Of a stretch of DNA of 30,096 nt, positions 22,015 through 30,046 are shown piece after piece. This stretch comes from GCA-2861595 sp035525365. Lineage in GTDB: Bacteria; Actinomycetota; Acidimicrobiia; Acidimicrobiales; GCA-2861595. Both the position numbers and the translations under genes were made by a program. Within the stretch, counting starts at the first letter, position 1; each line of letters opens with the position of its first letter. The stretch is from contig DATLEK010000020.1 of NCBI GenBank assembly GCA_035525365.1, forward strand, positions 1 through 30,096, given 5' to 3'. The notes beneath the pieces were generated by a model. The model searched no databases and was not told where the DNA came from. It was given only the letters and a program-made list of their open reading frames with translations.

Positions 22015-22050
22015 ATTGTGACCACCCATCCTGAAGATTTCCTGAAGATC
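22015..22050 (-). promoter_or_regulatory. Direct-repeat regulatory box and -10, copy c
   Basis: On the minus strand, GATCTTCAGGAA and ATCTTCAGGAT are repeated at 11 bp. CACAAT (22020-22015) follows nine bases after CAGG. It is placed to drive the pseudo-FtsH operon, starting ~60 nt before ATG 21948. It is the best-conserved copy of the box. Confidence 0.62.
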
Positions 22051-22110
22051 GCGGAAAAACCTCGAAATTCAGTCGCACCGGCTCCTCCGTACCTCCGGAA
22101 TCAAAGAGCG

Positions 22111-24558
22111 TCATGATCGAGGTCTTCGCCGTCCCTGGGCCCGGCGGGCAACCACCACACCGCCCCCTACCCCGATCACGCCGCCGACCACGAGCGTCGT
22201 AGCCAGCAATGCAAGGGGGGAACGGCCCGAGGATGATTTGCTGGACGCCGTCCCGCTGGGGCAAGGGCCCACCAGGTTCACCCGGCGCAACCGGTTGTTG
22301 CCGGCGTCGGCGACGAGGAGGTTCCCGCACGAGTCCATGGCCAGACCTGCAGGCCCGGCAAGGGCAGTGAGACGGGACTTCAGCCCGTCGCCGTTGAACG
22401 CAGCGGTCCCTGTTCCTGCCACCGTGGTGATCACGCCAGCGGTATCCACTTTTCGGACCGTGTGGTCACCCGCGTCGGCTATGAAGAGGTTTCCTTCCCA
22501 ATCCAGAGCCGCCCCCCGGGGAGTCTGGAACTGAGCCTGGAGCGCAGAGCCTCCGTCCCCGGCGAAGCCGCGGCTCCCACCCCCCGCCACTCGGCCAGCG
22601 GCGCCCGGTGCAATGACCTGGCCGTGGACGCGGGCAGTTGCCGCTCCAAGGTTGACGAACCACACGCCCGGCGAGTTGGGATTCGACGAGACCACATAGA
22701 GGTTCCCCCGCGAATCGACGGCAAGAGCGGAGGGCTGGCCGCAACACCCGAATGAGGCCAACGGCGTACCCTGACCCGTCAGGCTCGTCACTCGGCCTCG
22801 GGCATCCAGGTGACGGACCCGGCCGGCTGCGTAGTCATCGAGGTCGGCAAAGAACACGTCTCCCGCGGCGCCAACGGCGACAGCACCGGGGGGGAATAGG
22901 GAACCAAGGCCTCCGGCGCCTGCGCCGGCAGCGGCGACCTTCTTCACGGCTCCGGGCAAGACCCGGGCGCCGTGCCGGCGCATCGGAGAGGCGCCCAGAT
23001 TGAACAACCGAAGTGCCCCGCCGTCGAGGACGTAGAGCGCCCCTCCCCTGCCCGCGGCGACAGCTTGGGACTGGCGGAGCCCACCGCCGACCTTGGGCGC
23101 CACAGGTGAGACGGCCCCCGTAGCATCCAGCTTCATCAAGGCTCCCGTCGAGGGCAGAGGGAAGTAGAAGGTGTCATCTACGCCTGCCATAGGCCCGGGG
23201 TCGCCCCCGGGCGGCGGCGGTGCGAACGTTGCCACGCCGATCGGGCTCCGACCGCTCCGGCAGTTCCACGACAGGCCGATCCCGTTTCCTCGGGCCGTGT
23301 GAATGATGCCGGCCTGGTCCACGAAACGCAGCTGGTGGTTGAGTTGGTCCGAGATGTAGATGCGGCCTCCCGGCGCCACCTTCACGTCGTAGGGCCGATT
23401 CAGGCGCGCCTCGACGGCCGCTTGGTCGTTCCCGTTGAAGCCTCCCGCGTTGGCGCCGGTGCCGCCCGTGCCGGCGAAGGTGGTGACGACACCGTTGTCA
23501 TCGATCTTGCGCACGCGGTGATTCCCGGCATCGGCGAGATAGAGGTTGCCGGCGGCGTCCAGTGTCATGGCAGTCACGTACGAGAAGCTGGCTGATCGGG
23601 CCGGTCCTCCGTCGCCTGAGAACCCGGCAGGGCCGCGACCGGCCAACATGGCCACTCCGCCTGGGCCAATGCTGATGCCGTGGGCCACGATGGGCTCGCT
23701 GCTCAGGTTGATCGCCTGCAGCCGTGTGGACTTGGCGGTGCCGTCCGCCGACAAGGCGGACAATGCCACGTAGAGGCGGTTTCCCGACACCGCCATCGCA
23801 GGCGGTACGCCCTGTAGACGTGCATTCAGTGCCTTGGCGGCTGGATCACCGTTGTCAAGGCCGGCGATGGTGTCGATGGCGCCGGGCTCCACCATGCGCT
23901 GCTGCGGTGTCCCGCCGTAAAAGCTGATCGGTGACGGGGTCCTGTTGACGACGCGGATCCGTAGCGTGGCTTTCCGGTCAATACGCTCCGCGATGAAGAG
24001 GTTCCCTGCCTCGTCCGTGGCCACCGAGGCCACCGCCACAAAGCGGGCCTTGGAGGCGGGACCACCGTCGCCGTTGTCGGCCGTCGGCCGGCGTGGCTCG
24101 CTTGGTTGGCCCGCTACCACCCCCGCCCCACCCAAGTTGTGCGCCTGCACGACGCCGGCCCCCACAGCCATCAGGACTGCGCCGTCACCGCCGGCGGCCA
24201 AGCGGGCCGGGGGCGAAACGTCGAATCTCGCACCGGCACGACGAACGGGTCCAGCGATGCCGGTCGGCACCAGCTTGGCGTTGCCCTCGGCGTCCACCAT
24301 GGCGACGATCCCCTCATTGGTGTGACCGGTGTCGACGAAGGTCAGGCCGGTGCTGGGTTCAACGGCCAGGGCTCGCACCGTGCTGGCCGCTTTGTCGGCC
24401 AGCGAACGCCGTGGACAGAAGGAGGGCCCGGCCAGGGTAGAAACTGTGCCAACCTCGGCTGCAGATGGACCGATGGCAGCGATCGCCGGAGGTGTCGCAG
24501 CAGCGAGGGCGGCGGAGCCCACTGAAACCGCAGCAGCGAGAAGGTGGAGCCGGGTCAA
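22111..24558 (-). CDS. Secreted NHL-repeat beta-propeller protein, tail-anchored
   Basis: About 815 residues. The chosen start is TTG 24558, which gives a clean signal peptide (TRLHLLAAAVSVGSAALAAA) with AAGGGG just upstream and lies 19 bp after the preceding stop. The longer frame to 24759 would overlap that gene by 182 bp. The body is filled with NHL/SMP-30-like blades of the kind LDAAGNLYLADAGNHRVRKI, VVTTFAGTGG, VAPGGRIYISDQLNHQLRF and WEGNLFIADAGDHTVRKV, arranged as two or more propellers. The C-terminus has one hydrophobic helix (LALLATTLVVGGVIGVGGGVVV) and an Arg-rich tail. NHL propellers bind proteins or ligands; no catalytic residues are recognised. It is last in the minus-strand surface-protein operon. 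A start upstream of 24558 cannot be excluded. Confidence 0.85.
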   Translation of the reverse strand: MTRLHLLAAAVSVGSAALAAATPPAIAAIGPSAAEVGTVSTLAGPSFCPRRSLADKAASTVRALAVEPSTGLTFVDTGHTNEGIVAMVDAEGNAKLVPTGIAGPVRRAGARFDVSPPARLAAGGDGAVLMAVGAGVVQAHNLGGAGVVAGQPSEPRRPTADNGDGGPASKARFVAVASVATDEAGNLFIAERIDRKATLRIRVVNRTPSPISFYGGTPQQRMVEPGAIDTIAGLDNGDPAAKALNARLQGVPPAMAVSGNRLYVALSALSADGTAKSTRLQAINLSSEPIVAHGISIGPGGVAMLAGRGPAGFSGDGGPARSASFSYVTAMTLDAAGNLYLADAGNHRVRKIDDNGVVTTFAGTGGTGANAGGFNGNDQAAVEARLNRPYDVKVAPGGRIYISDQLNHQLRFVDQAGIIHTARGNGIGLSWNCRSGRSPIGVATFAPPPPGGDPGPMAGVDDTFYFPLPSTGALMKLDATGAVSPVAPKVGGGLRQSQAVAAGRGGALYVLDGGALRLFNLGASPMRRHGARVLPGAVKKVAAAGAGAGGLGSLFPPGAVAVGAAGDVFFADLDDYAAGRVRHLDARGRVTSLTGQGTPLASFGCCGQPSALAVDSRGNLYVVSSNPNSPGVWFVNLGAATARVHGQVIAPGAAGRVAGGGSRGFAGDGGSALQAQFQTPRGAALDWEGNLFIADAGDHTVRKVDTAGVITTVAGTGTAAFNGDGLKSRLTALAGPAGLAMDSCGNLLVADAGNNRLRRVNLVGPCPSGTASSKSSSGRSPLALLATTLVVGGVIGVGGGVVVARRAQGRRRPRS

Positions 24559-24577
24559 CCCCTTCAGCCCGCCGACT

Positions 24578-27175
24578 TCAGCAGGCGCCGCGAGGCTGAG
24601 GCCGACGGGACCGGGCGCGCCGGGAATCGCTGCGGTTGATGGCACATCCCGCCAGTGCCACCAGGCCCACCAGTACCCAGGGGGCGGCGGGCTGTTCCTG
24701 GCGGCGGCGCACCATGGCGTGTTGGATGACGCCCTCATCGTCGTCGCCGGTGCGGCCAAGGGCGGTATTGGTCCCCGGGGACTGGCCGGCCGCCATGGGT
24801 GCCGGAGCTGGTCCGGGAGCGATCACAGGGGTGGGAACGGGAGAGGGGGCAAAGGGCGGGGACGGTGCGGTTTGTGTGGCCGGGCTACCGCCGGGGCCCG
24901 GCGCAGGGCCGGGTGCTGGGCCGGGTGCTGGGCCGGGCGCGGGACCGGGTGCTGGGCCCGGCGCGGGACCGGGTGCTGGCCCCGGCGCTGGGCCCGGAGC
25001 AGGCCCAGGGGCGGGAGCGCCACCGCCAGGTGTCGCCGGTTGGTTGAAGGTGGGAGTGTTGTCAGGCGGCGCGCCTCTTGGCGGACCGTCATCGGGCGGG
25101 CCAGTGGGGGCCTCTTCGACGTCGGTGTAGGTGTAGAGGTTGGCATCGGGCGCGGCGGGCACCGAGACCAGGCCCTCGACGGTGACCACCTCCAAGCGCA
25201 CCCCCTCGGCCTTGGCGTGGGGAGGACTGGTCACCAGTATCTCGTTGTCGCTGCGTACGTCGAATTTGGCGACCACCTTTGTACCAAAGCGCAACTCGGT
25301 GGTGGCGCGGAGGAAGCCCTTGCCTCCGATGGTCACCGCCGTGCCTCCCGTGATTGGGCCCTTGGCCGGGGACAGACCGGTGATGAGGGGGCCATAGGTG
25401 AAAGTGACGCCGTCGGAGGCCAGCGAGGACCCAAGGGCGGCAGTGGTGACGGTCACGTTCACCGGTCCGGGGTCATGGGCCGGGGTGGTGGCGGCCAAGC
25501 TGAGCCCGTCGGCGGCCACGGCTACGTCTGTGGCCGCCGAGTCCCCGAACGTCACCTTGGTCGTCCCGGCCAGCCCGCTTCCCACCAGGATCACTTGGGT
25601 CCCGCCACTGGCCGGGCCACCGGGGGGGTCGATACCGACCAGCCTCGGGGCCGGCAGGTAGGTGAACAGATCAGCCGGGGTGTCGGAGGAGGTGCCCTGG
25701 TCGGTGGTCACCCTTACGTGCACCGGGCCGGGGGCGGCCCCGGCGGGGCTGGTGGCCTCCAGCCTGCCACCGTCAATCACGTTGACCGCGGTAGCAGGGC
25801 TGTCACCGAAGGACACCCTGAGGGTGTTCGGGGGCGTGAAGTAGCGGCCGGTGACGGTCACCTTCGTGCCTCCCGACAGCGGACCTTGTGGCGGAGAGAT
25901 CGCCTCTACCGCCGGGCCGGGGGTGTAAAGCTCGGCCTTGAGCCCGTCGCCGCCGCCGGCGGCGAGCACCTTGCCGCAGTGCTGGCCGCACTCCTCAAGA
26001 GTGCCCTCGAGCAGCGTGAACGATGCTTCGATGTCGAAGGTGGCGTAAAGCCGATAGTCGTGTTCTAGAAAGTCCGTCTCACTCCAACGCTCGGCTTGAG
26101 ACGCGTCAGGGTCATAGAGGAACGCCTGCTTCTTGCTCTTGGCCCCAAAGCTTTCGCCGCCCGCGACGAGGATCTTCCCGGTGGGAAGAACGACTGGGAA
26201 GCCGCAGACTAGAAATCCGCACGTCGGCTCAGCCCTCCACGCCTGGCCTGGCGGCGCGTCTTGATCGTAGACGGCAGCGGCACCCCGGGCGATGGCAATA
26301 ACCTTGTTAGTGCCCGGAAGGCGGACCATGAGCGGGCGACCGTAGGCATCGGTCTCGCCGGCGGGGGCCCACCTCAATTCGATGGGATCGAAGACCTCGG
26401 CAAGCCTCTTATCGCTGAGAGGTGCGGAGGGATGAGCGCCGCCGACCACCAGTACCCTTCCGTTGGCCAGCCCGATGGCAGAGGGAACACCTCTTGCGAC
26501 CTGCAACTGACTGGCAAGCCGGCTCCACGTACCGGTCACCGGGTTCCACAATTCGGTCACGGTCGGCCCGCCGAAGGAGCCATCGGATGTGCCCCCGAAT
26601 ACTATGACCTTCCCACAGTTGTCACCGCACTGATCGCGGGAGCCGGTGAGGAGAGCGGTGGCGGCTATGCCGACTTCCCTCGAGTGGAAGTTTCGCCCCG
26701 TCGGCAGCCACGCGCCGGTCGGCGGGTCGAACAATGCCCAAATCTGCCCAGGGAAGAACCTGACAAGGACTCGGCCACAATGCGGCTCACAGCCAAGGCC
26801 GTGTATCAGCTCCATGTTCATCGCTAGAACACCCGGCGGCGGAGGAAGCTGCTCCCATGTACCTCCGTCCACCGTGGGTCGATAAGCGACGGCAGTTCCG
26901 CTGTCTGATGTTCCGCTTTGTACTCGGAGGACTCTGCCGTCCAGGAGCCGCTGATCCACTCTGAAGCCCGGCGAAGATCCTCCTACCGGTGCTTCGTCGG
27001 TAGGGGCCCACCTGCCCGGGGCCGGCGATCCTGTCTGTGCCGCCGAGGAGCCTGCGGCGTCCCCAGCTGACGGCCAACCCGCCAATAACAGTGTGGCTGC
27101 AACCACCACCGGCATGAGTCCACGACGGGCGGGACCGTAGAAGGCACCGCAGCGGCCTGCCAGTGCTTTTCTCAC
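24578..27175 (-). CDS. Secreted kelch/TIG-domain surface protein with PAPG stalk
   Basis: An 865-residue exported protein. After a signal sequence (LMPVVVAATLLLAGWPSAG, ~20-40) comes a kelch/galactose-oxidase-like propeller (~60-415) with blades such as GKVIVFGG, GRVLVVGG and GKILVAGG. It carries repeated cysteine pairs (CEPHCGRV, CGDNCGKV, CGQHCGKV). Three IPT/TIG Ig-like domains follow (~420-508, 508-592, 593-680), each opening like ISPPQGPLSGGTKVTVTG. A stalk of about ten PAPG repeats (~718-760) leads to a hydrophobic segment (APWVLVGLVALAGC, ~830) and an Arg-rich tail. LGRTG ~40 residues before the helix is too far away to be a sortase signal. The Tyr/His copper ligands of galactose oxidase are not evident. 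It overlaps the upstream stop by ATGA. A role in adhesion or glycan binding is inferred from architecture. Confidence 0.88.
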   Translation of the reverse strand: MRKALAGRCGAFYGPARRGLMPVVVAATLLLAGWPSAGDAAGSSAAQTGSPAPGRWAPTDEAPVGGSSPGFRVDQRLLDGRVLRVQSGTSDSGTAVAYRPTVDGGTWEQLPPPPGVLAMNMELIHGLGCEPHCGRVLVRFFPGQIWALFDPPTGAWLPTGRNFHSREVGIAATALLTGSRDQCGDNCGKVIVFGGTSDGSFGGPTVTELWNPVTGTWSRLASQLQVARGVPSAIGLANGRVLVVGGAHPSAPLSDKRLAEVFDPIELRWAPAGETDAYGRPLMVRLPGTNKVIAIARGAAAVYDQDAPPGQAWRAEPTCGFLVCGFPVVLPTGKILVAGGESFGAKSKKQAFLYDPDASQAERWSETDFLEHDYRLYATFDIEASFTLLEGTLEECGQHCGKVLAAGGGDGLKAELYTPGPAVEAISPPQGPLSGGTKVTVTGRYFTPPNTLRVSFGDSPATAVNVIDGGRLEATSPAGAAPGPVHVRVTTDQGTSSDTPADLFTYLPAPRLVGIDPPGGPASGGTQVILVGSGLAGTTKVTFGDSAATDVAVAADGLSLAATTPAHDPGPVNVTVTTAALGSSLASDGVTFTYGPLITGLSPAKGPITGGTAVTIGGKGFLRATTELRFGTKVVAKFDVRSDNEILVTSPPHAKAEGVRLEVVTVEGLVSVPAAPDANLYTYTDVEEAPTGPPDDGPPRGAPPDNTPTFNQPATPGGGAPAPGPAPGPAPGPAPGPAPGPAPGPAPGPAPGPAPGPAPGPGGSPATQTAPSPPFAPSPVPTPVIAPGPAPAPMAAGQSPGTNTALGRTGDDDEGVIQHAMVRRRQEQPAAPWVLVGLVALAGCAINRSDSRRARSRRPQPRGAC
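24895..25020 (-). repeat. PAPG-encoding 12-bp repeats
   Basis: About ten tandem 12-bp units encode Pro-Ala-Pro-Gly in the kelch/TIG gene. The units vary at third positions, so the protein repeat is kept although the DNA has drifted. It would form an extended, stiff stalk between the TIG domains and the membrane segment. Confidence 0.85.
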
Positions 27176-29067
27176 TTCTCGGTCCTTTGGCGACCGGCAC
27201 GGAACTCGGCGTTCATGCCCTTGACGGCATGGATGCGCCCGTCGGAGTCGCGCACAAAGCAGACCAGCGCATAGCGGCGCCCGGCCACCAGGTCCACGGC
27301 AAAGCTCCCGCTCTGGCCGGGCCTTCGGGTGGTGACGTTGGCTACGGAGCTGACCTGGCGGCGCTGGTCTCCACGCAGCTGGGCGTCGATCGGAGGCATG
27401 TCGTCGGCCAAGGGGATCAGATCTAGGCGATGTTCGTCGGATCCGGTGTTGTCGGTCAGAAACACCACTCGACCGGCGGGGATTTTGGGGTCGAACTCGA
27501 AGCGGTTGTCCTCCATGGCCACTCGGACCTGGGGAACCGCCGGCGGCAGGCTCGATGGGCGCCCCTTCGGGTTCGCTTTGGGCCTTGCGTGGTTAACGGT
27601 TGTTGAGAACAGGTCCTGTGCGGTGCTGGTCACCACCGAGTTGCGAGCATCGGCCCAGGCGGTGAGGACCTTGTCGGGCCCGGACAGCACTCCGAGGCGA
27701 GACCCGGGATCGAATTGGCCCTGAGCAGACACGTTCGTGTACTGCTGGCCGATACGCGAGTCGAAGGACTCCGAGGTGAGGCGGGTGTTTGGCCTGAAGC
27801 TGCGTGCCCCATTGGTGGAGAAGGTGTAGAACACATCCACCGCCACGTTGGCGGGGTCGCCTCGCCGGTCATAGAAGATGGCGTCGAGGCGGCCATCGTC
27901 GGTTAGCCCCAGTTGGGGCAGGTACTGCGAACTCCCGTTGCCGGTGTCGTCGTCATTGAGCCGCTTGGGGGCGCTCCATCCCCGCTGGTCTTTCCAGCCC
28001 GAACAAGCCACCAGGGCGTCAGCGTCGCCGTGGCGAGCATCGGTCCATGCGGTGCACACCCGGCCCTGGTCGTCGGCCACCAGTGCGGGCGGAGCCAGGG
28101 TGTAGATCAACATCGGGCGGCTCGGCGGTGCGACCTTGTCCTCGACTACGACTCCCTTGGCGAAGCTCTTCCCTCCGTTGGTGGAGGTGGCCACCTCCAC
28201 CGACCATGTCCGGTCCCACACCGGTCCCTCCAGGCCCAGGTAGTCGCGGGTGTCTTGTTGGAGGTCGTAGTAGGCGACGTAGATGGCGTTGTTCTCGCCC
28301 AGCGCAACCGATGGTGCCACTACCAGCTGGCCGCCGTGGCCGCTGACCTGGACGGGCGCAGAGAAGGTTTTTCCACCGTCATCGGAATGGGCGGCCAGGA
28401 TCGGGTTGGGCGGGGGCCCGAAACCGCCCAGGGGCGGGTCCGAGGAGGCCTTGAGCCACACCAGGTGCATCCTGCCCTCCTTGCCGTGGCTCTGGTCAAT
28501 GACCATGCGAACAGCGAAGTTGAGCGGGCCGAGAACCTGCCTAGGCGTGGTCCAGGTCCGGGCCCGGTCTGGCGAGCTCATCAGGAACACCCCTACCGGC
28601 TCGTTGCCCGCGCCCTTTAGTCCCACGAACACGTAGTGCAGCACTCCTTTGGCATCAAAGGCCGCCTCGGGCGCATAACAGCGCTCAACGCCCTCGGGAA
28701 GGGTGAAGACCGGAGTAGCCGAAACCCAGGTGAGCCCGCCGTCACCAGAAGCCTGCAGGTCACAGCTGAACCCGGGAGAGTCGATGCGATTGGCGATGAC
28801 CACGAAACGATCGTCTGTGGGGTCAGCCACGATGGACGGCGAGTTGCTCGCCGGCTCCAGGTTGCCGTCCATGGCCGTGACGGGCAGGTCGGGGCCGACC
28901 ACATGCGCCTTGGGCTTTACCTGCTCGCCCCCCGAGGACCGAGCGGCCAGCCAGACGCCTGTTGCTAACACCGTCAATGTGGCAATAACGACCACCGCCC
29001 TCAACCGTGGATGGGATCTCCCATTCCCACGGTCGAGGAGCGGCGGTGTCTTGCTCCCATTCTCCAT
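27172..29067 (-). CDS. Asp-box beta-propeller fused to a C-terminal cupredoxin
   Basis: A 631-residue membrane-anchored extracytoplasmic protein. A single N-terminal helix (AVVVIATLTVLATGVWLAA, ~23-41) serves as signal anchor. Residues ~60-500 form a sialidase-like BNR propeller with five Asp-box motifs: GDGGLTW, PDRARTW, DDGGKTF, TNGGKSF and TNGARSF. The last ~110 residues are cupredoxin-like, with the type-1 copper ligands in order: His546 (DEHRLDL), Cys603 (ALVCFV), His613 and Met618 (HAVKGM). A bound copper and electron-transfer or copper-sensing role is inferred. Sialidase catalytic residues are not identified. ATG 29067 is preferred, with AGG eight bases upstream; ATG 29073 and TTG 29106 are alternatives. 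It follows the small secreted protein by 62 bp and overlaps the kelch/TIG gene by 4 bp. Confidence 0.85.
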   Translation of the reverse strand: MENGSKTPPLLDRGNGRSHPRLRAVVVIATLTVLATGVWLAARSSGGEQVKPKAHVVGPDLPVTAMDGNLEPASNSPSIVADPTDDRFVVIANRIDSPGFSCDLQASGDGGLTWVSATPVFTLPEGVERCYAPEAAFDAKGVLHYVFVGLKGAGNEPVGVFLMSSPDRARTWTTPRQVLGPLNFAVRMVIDQSHGKEGRMHLVWLKASSDPPLGGFGPPPNPILAAHSDDGGKTFSAPVQVSGHGGQLVVAPSVALGENNAIYVAYYDLQQDTRDYLGLEGPVWDRTWSVEVATSTNGGKSFAKGVVVEDKVAPPSRPMLIYTLAPPALVADDQGRVCTAWTDARHGDADALVACSGWKDQRGWSAPKRLNDDDTGNGSSQYLPQLGLTDDGRLDAIFYDRRGDPANVAVDVFYTFSTNGARSFRPNTRLTSESFDSRIGQQYTNVSAQGQFDPGSRLGVLSGPDKVLTAWADARNSVVTSTAQDLFSTTVNHARPKANPKGRPSSLPPAVPQVRVAMEDNRFEFDPKIPAGRVVFLTDNTGSDEHRLDLIPLADDMPPIDAQLRGDQRRQVSSVANVTTRRPGQSGSFAVDLVAGRRYALVCFVRDSDGRIHAVKGMNAEFRAGRQRTEK

Positions 29068-29129
29068 CAACATATCCTGCGGTCTTCGACCACGGTCCAC
29101 CCCCAAGGAGTGGAGCCCGAGCGTCTGCC

Positions 29130-29747
29130 TCAGACGAACTTGACCTGTAGCTGGTTGTTACGGCCTAACGTGCCCACCGCGGCCCCGGAGATGCACACGA
29201 TGCTAATCCCAGCCCCGGTTTCAGTCTGTGCCTGTGCGGGAGCGGGCGAGACCCTGACCGGCTGGCCATCAATCTGGCCGTCAGTGGTGGTCCCCACCGT
29301 GACGGTCTTCAGAGGTACACCCACTCCACCCGTGGGCGCGCCGCCTTCTGTGCCGTTCATGCAGTCGTCAAAGGCGGCTGTGGTGCGCACCTGGGACGGC
29401 AGGTAATTGATGGTGTAGGTGCCGTCCGGGAGCGTCGAATCCACGGCGCCAGCCCCGGTGCCGCACGTCGCTGAGTACGTCCAGGCATCGAAATAGCCGA
29501 CGACCGGCAATGTCGAGATCGAAGAGATCTCTGCGCCAGTCAAGTACGTGCTGCCGGAGCAATGAGACATGCCGCCGCCGATGCCGGCACCGGTGGCCTC
29601 ACTGGTGTTCGTACTGGCGTTGCCTTGGACCTTGAACCTGCCCGCCCAGGTTCCGCAGGCGAAGGCCGTGCTGACCAGCGCCACCAGGGTGGCGGTGACC
29701 ACCGTTCCGAACACCAGGCCCTTTCGTGCTGTCATGTTCTCTGTCAT
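29130..29747 (-). CDS. Small secreted protein of unknown function
   Basis: A 205-residue exported protein. The signal peptide is GLVFGTVVTATLVALVSTAFA (~10-30), and the mature protein starts near CGTWAG. It is rich in Gly, Thr and Ser with five cysteines in the mature part, which could pair outside the cell. A surface beta-sandwich is likely from the alternating strands (GTYTINYLP, KTVTVGTT, QVKFV). There is no C-terminal anchor, so it is probably released or held by partners. AAAAGGAG lies a few bases before ATG 29747, supporting the start. It is the first gene of the surface-protein operon and is preceded by direct-repeat promoter copy d. I do not recognise a family. Confidence 0.8.
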   Translation of the reverse strand: MTENMTARKGLVFGTVVTATLVALVSTAFACGTWAGRFKVQGNASTNTSEATGAGIGGGMSHCSGSTYLTGAEISSISTLPVVGYFDAWTYSATCGTGAGAVDSTLPDGTYTINYLPSQVRTTAAFDDCMNGTEGGAPTGGVGVPLKTVTVGTTTDGQIDGQPVRVSPAPAQAQTETGAGISIVCISGAAVGTLGRNNQLQVKFV

Positions 29748-29844
29748 GTACCGCTCCTTTTCATTTGCTTCTTGCCAACGGAGCCCCCGGTCGGGAACCC
29801 CGGCCCTTCGTGTCGCTCATGTCGTCGATGTTGTCTGTGGAACG

Positions 29845-29880
29845 AGTATGAAGAACGAACCTGAAGATCTGCTTAAGATC
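29845..29880 (-). promoter_or_regulatory. Direct-repeat regulatory box and -10, copy d
   Basis: On the minus strand, GATCTTAAGCAG and ATCTTCAGGTT are repeated at 11 bp. CATACT (29850-29845) follows nine bases after CAGG. It would start the surface-protein operon about 90 nt before ATG 29747. Confidence 0.6.
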
Positions 29881-29941
29881 GGGAAGAAAGTTCAGAAAAC
29901 TTCCAGCGGCTCCTAGCCCGGGCCAGCTTCGGCGGCTTTGC

Positions 29942-29969
29942 GGGTTGGGCCCCCGCGGAGCCCGAACCC
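29942..29969. terminator. Hairpin, probable terminator element
   Basis: GGGTTGGGC (29942-29950) pairs with GCCCGAACCC (29960-29969) with one unpaired base, around a 9-base GC-rich loop. It abuts the longer hairpin on its right. It has no T-run, so factor-independent termination is uncertain. Confidence 0.45.
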
Positions 29970-30030
29970 ACCCTGGGACCATGGAACGTCCTCGTCGACA
30001 CGAGAGCACGACGTTCCATGGCCCAGGGTG
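29969..30030. terminator. Long hairpin, probable terminator of the right-edge gene
   Basis: Arms 29969-29990 (CACCCTGGGACCATGGAAC...) and 30010-30030 are complementary over 21 bp with a single bulged A. The loop contains its own hairpin, CTCGT-CGAC-ACGAG (29991-30004). It lies 17 bp after the stop of the minus-strand gene entering from the right edge. It could act as a terminator, an mRNA-stabilising structure or a protein-bound cruciform. Confidence 0.6.
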
Positions 30031-30046
30031 TGGGCGTCAGCTCAGG

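Noticed and set aside
24578..24760. LGRTG as a sortase signal, and the NHL protein starting at 24759
   Set aside because: LGRTG lies ~40 residues before the hydrophobic helix, too far for sortase. The longer NHL start would overlap the kelch/TIG gene by 182 bp and put ~65 residues before an obvious signal peptide.
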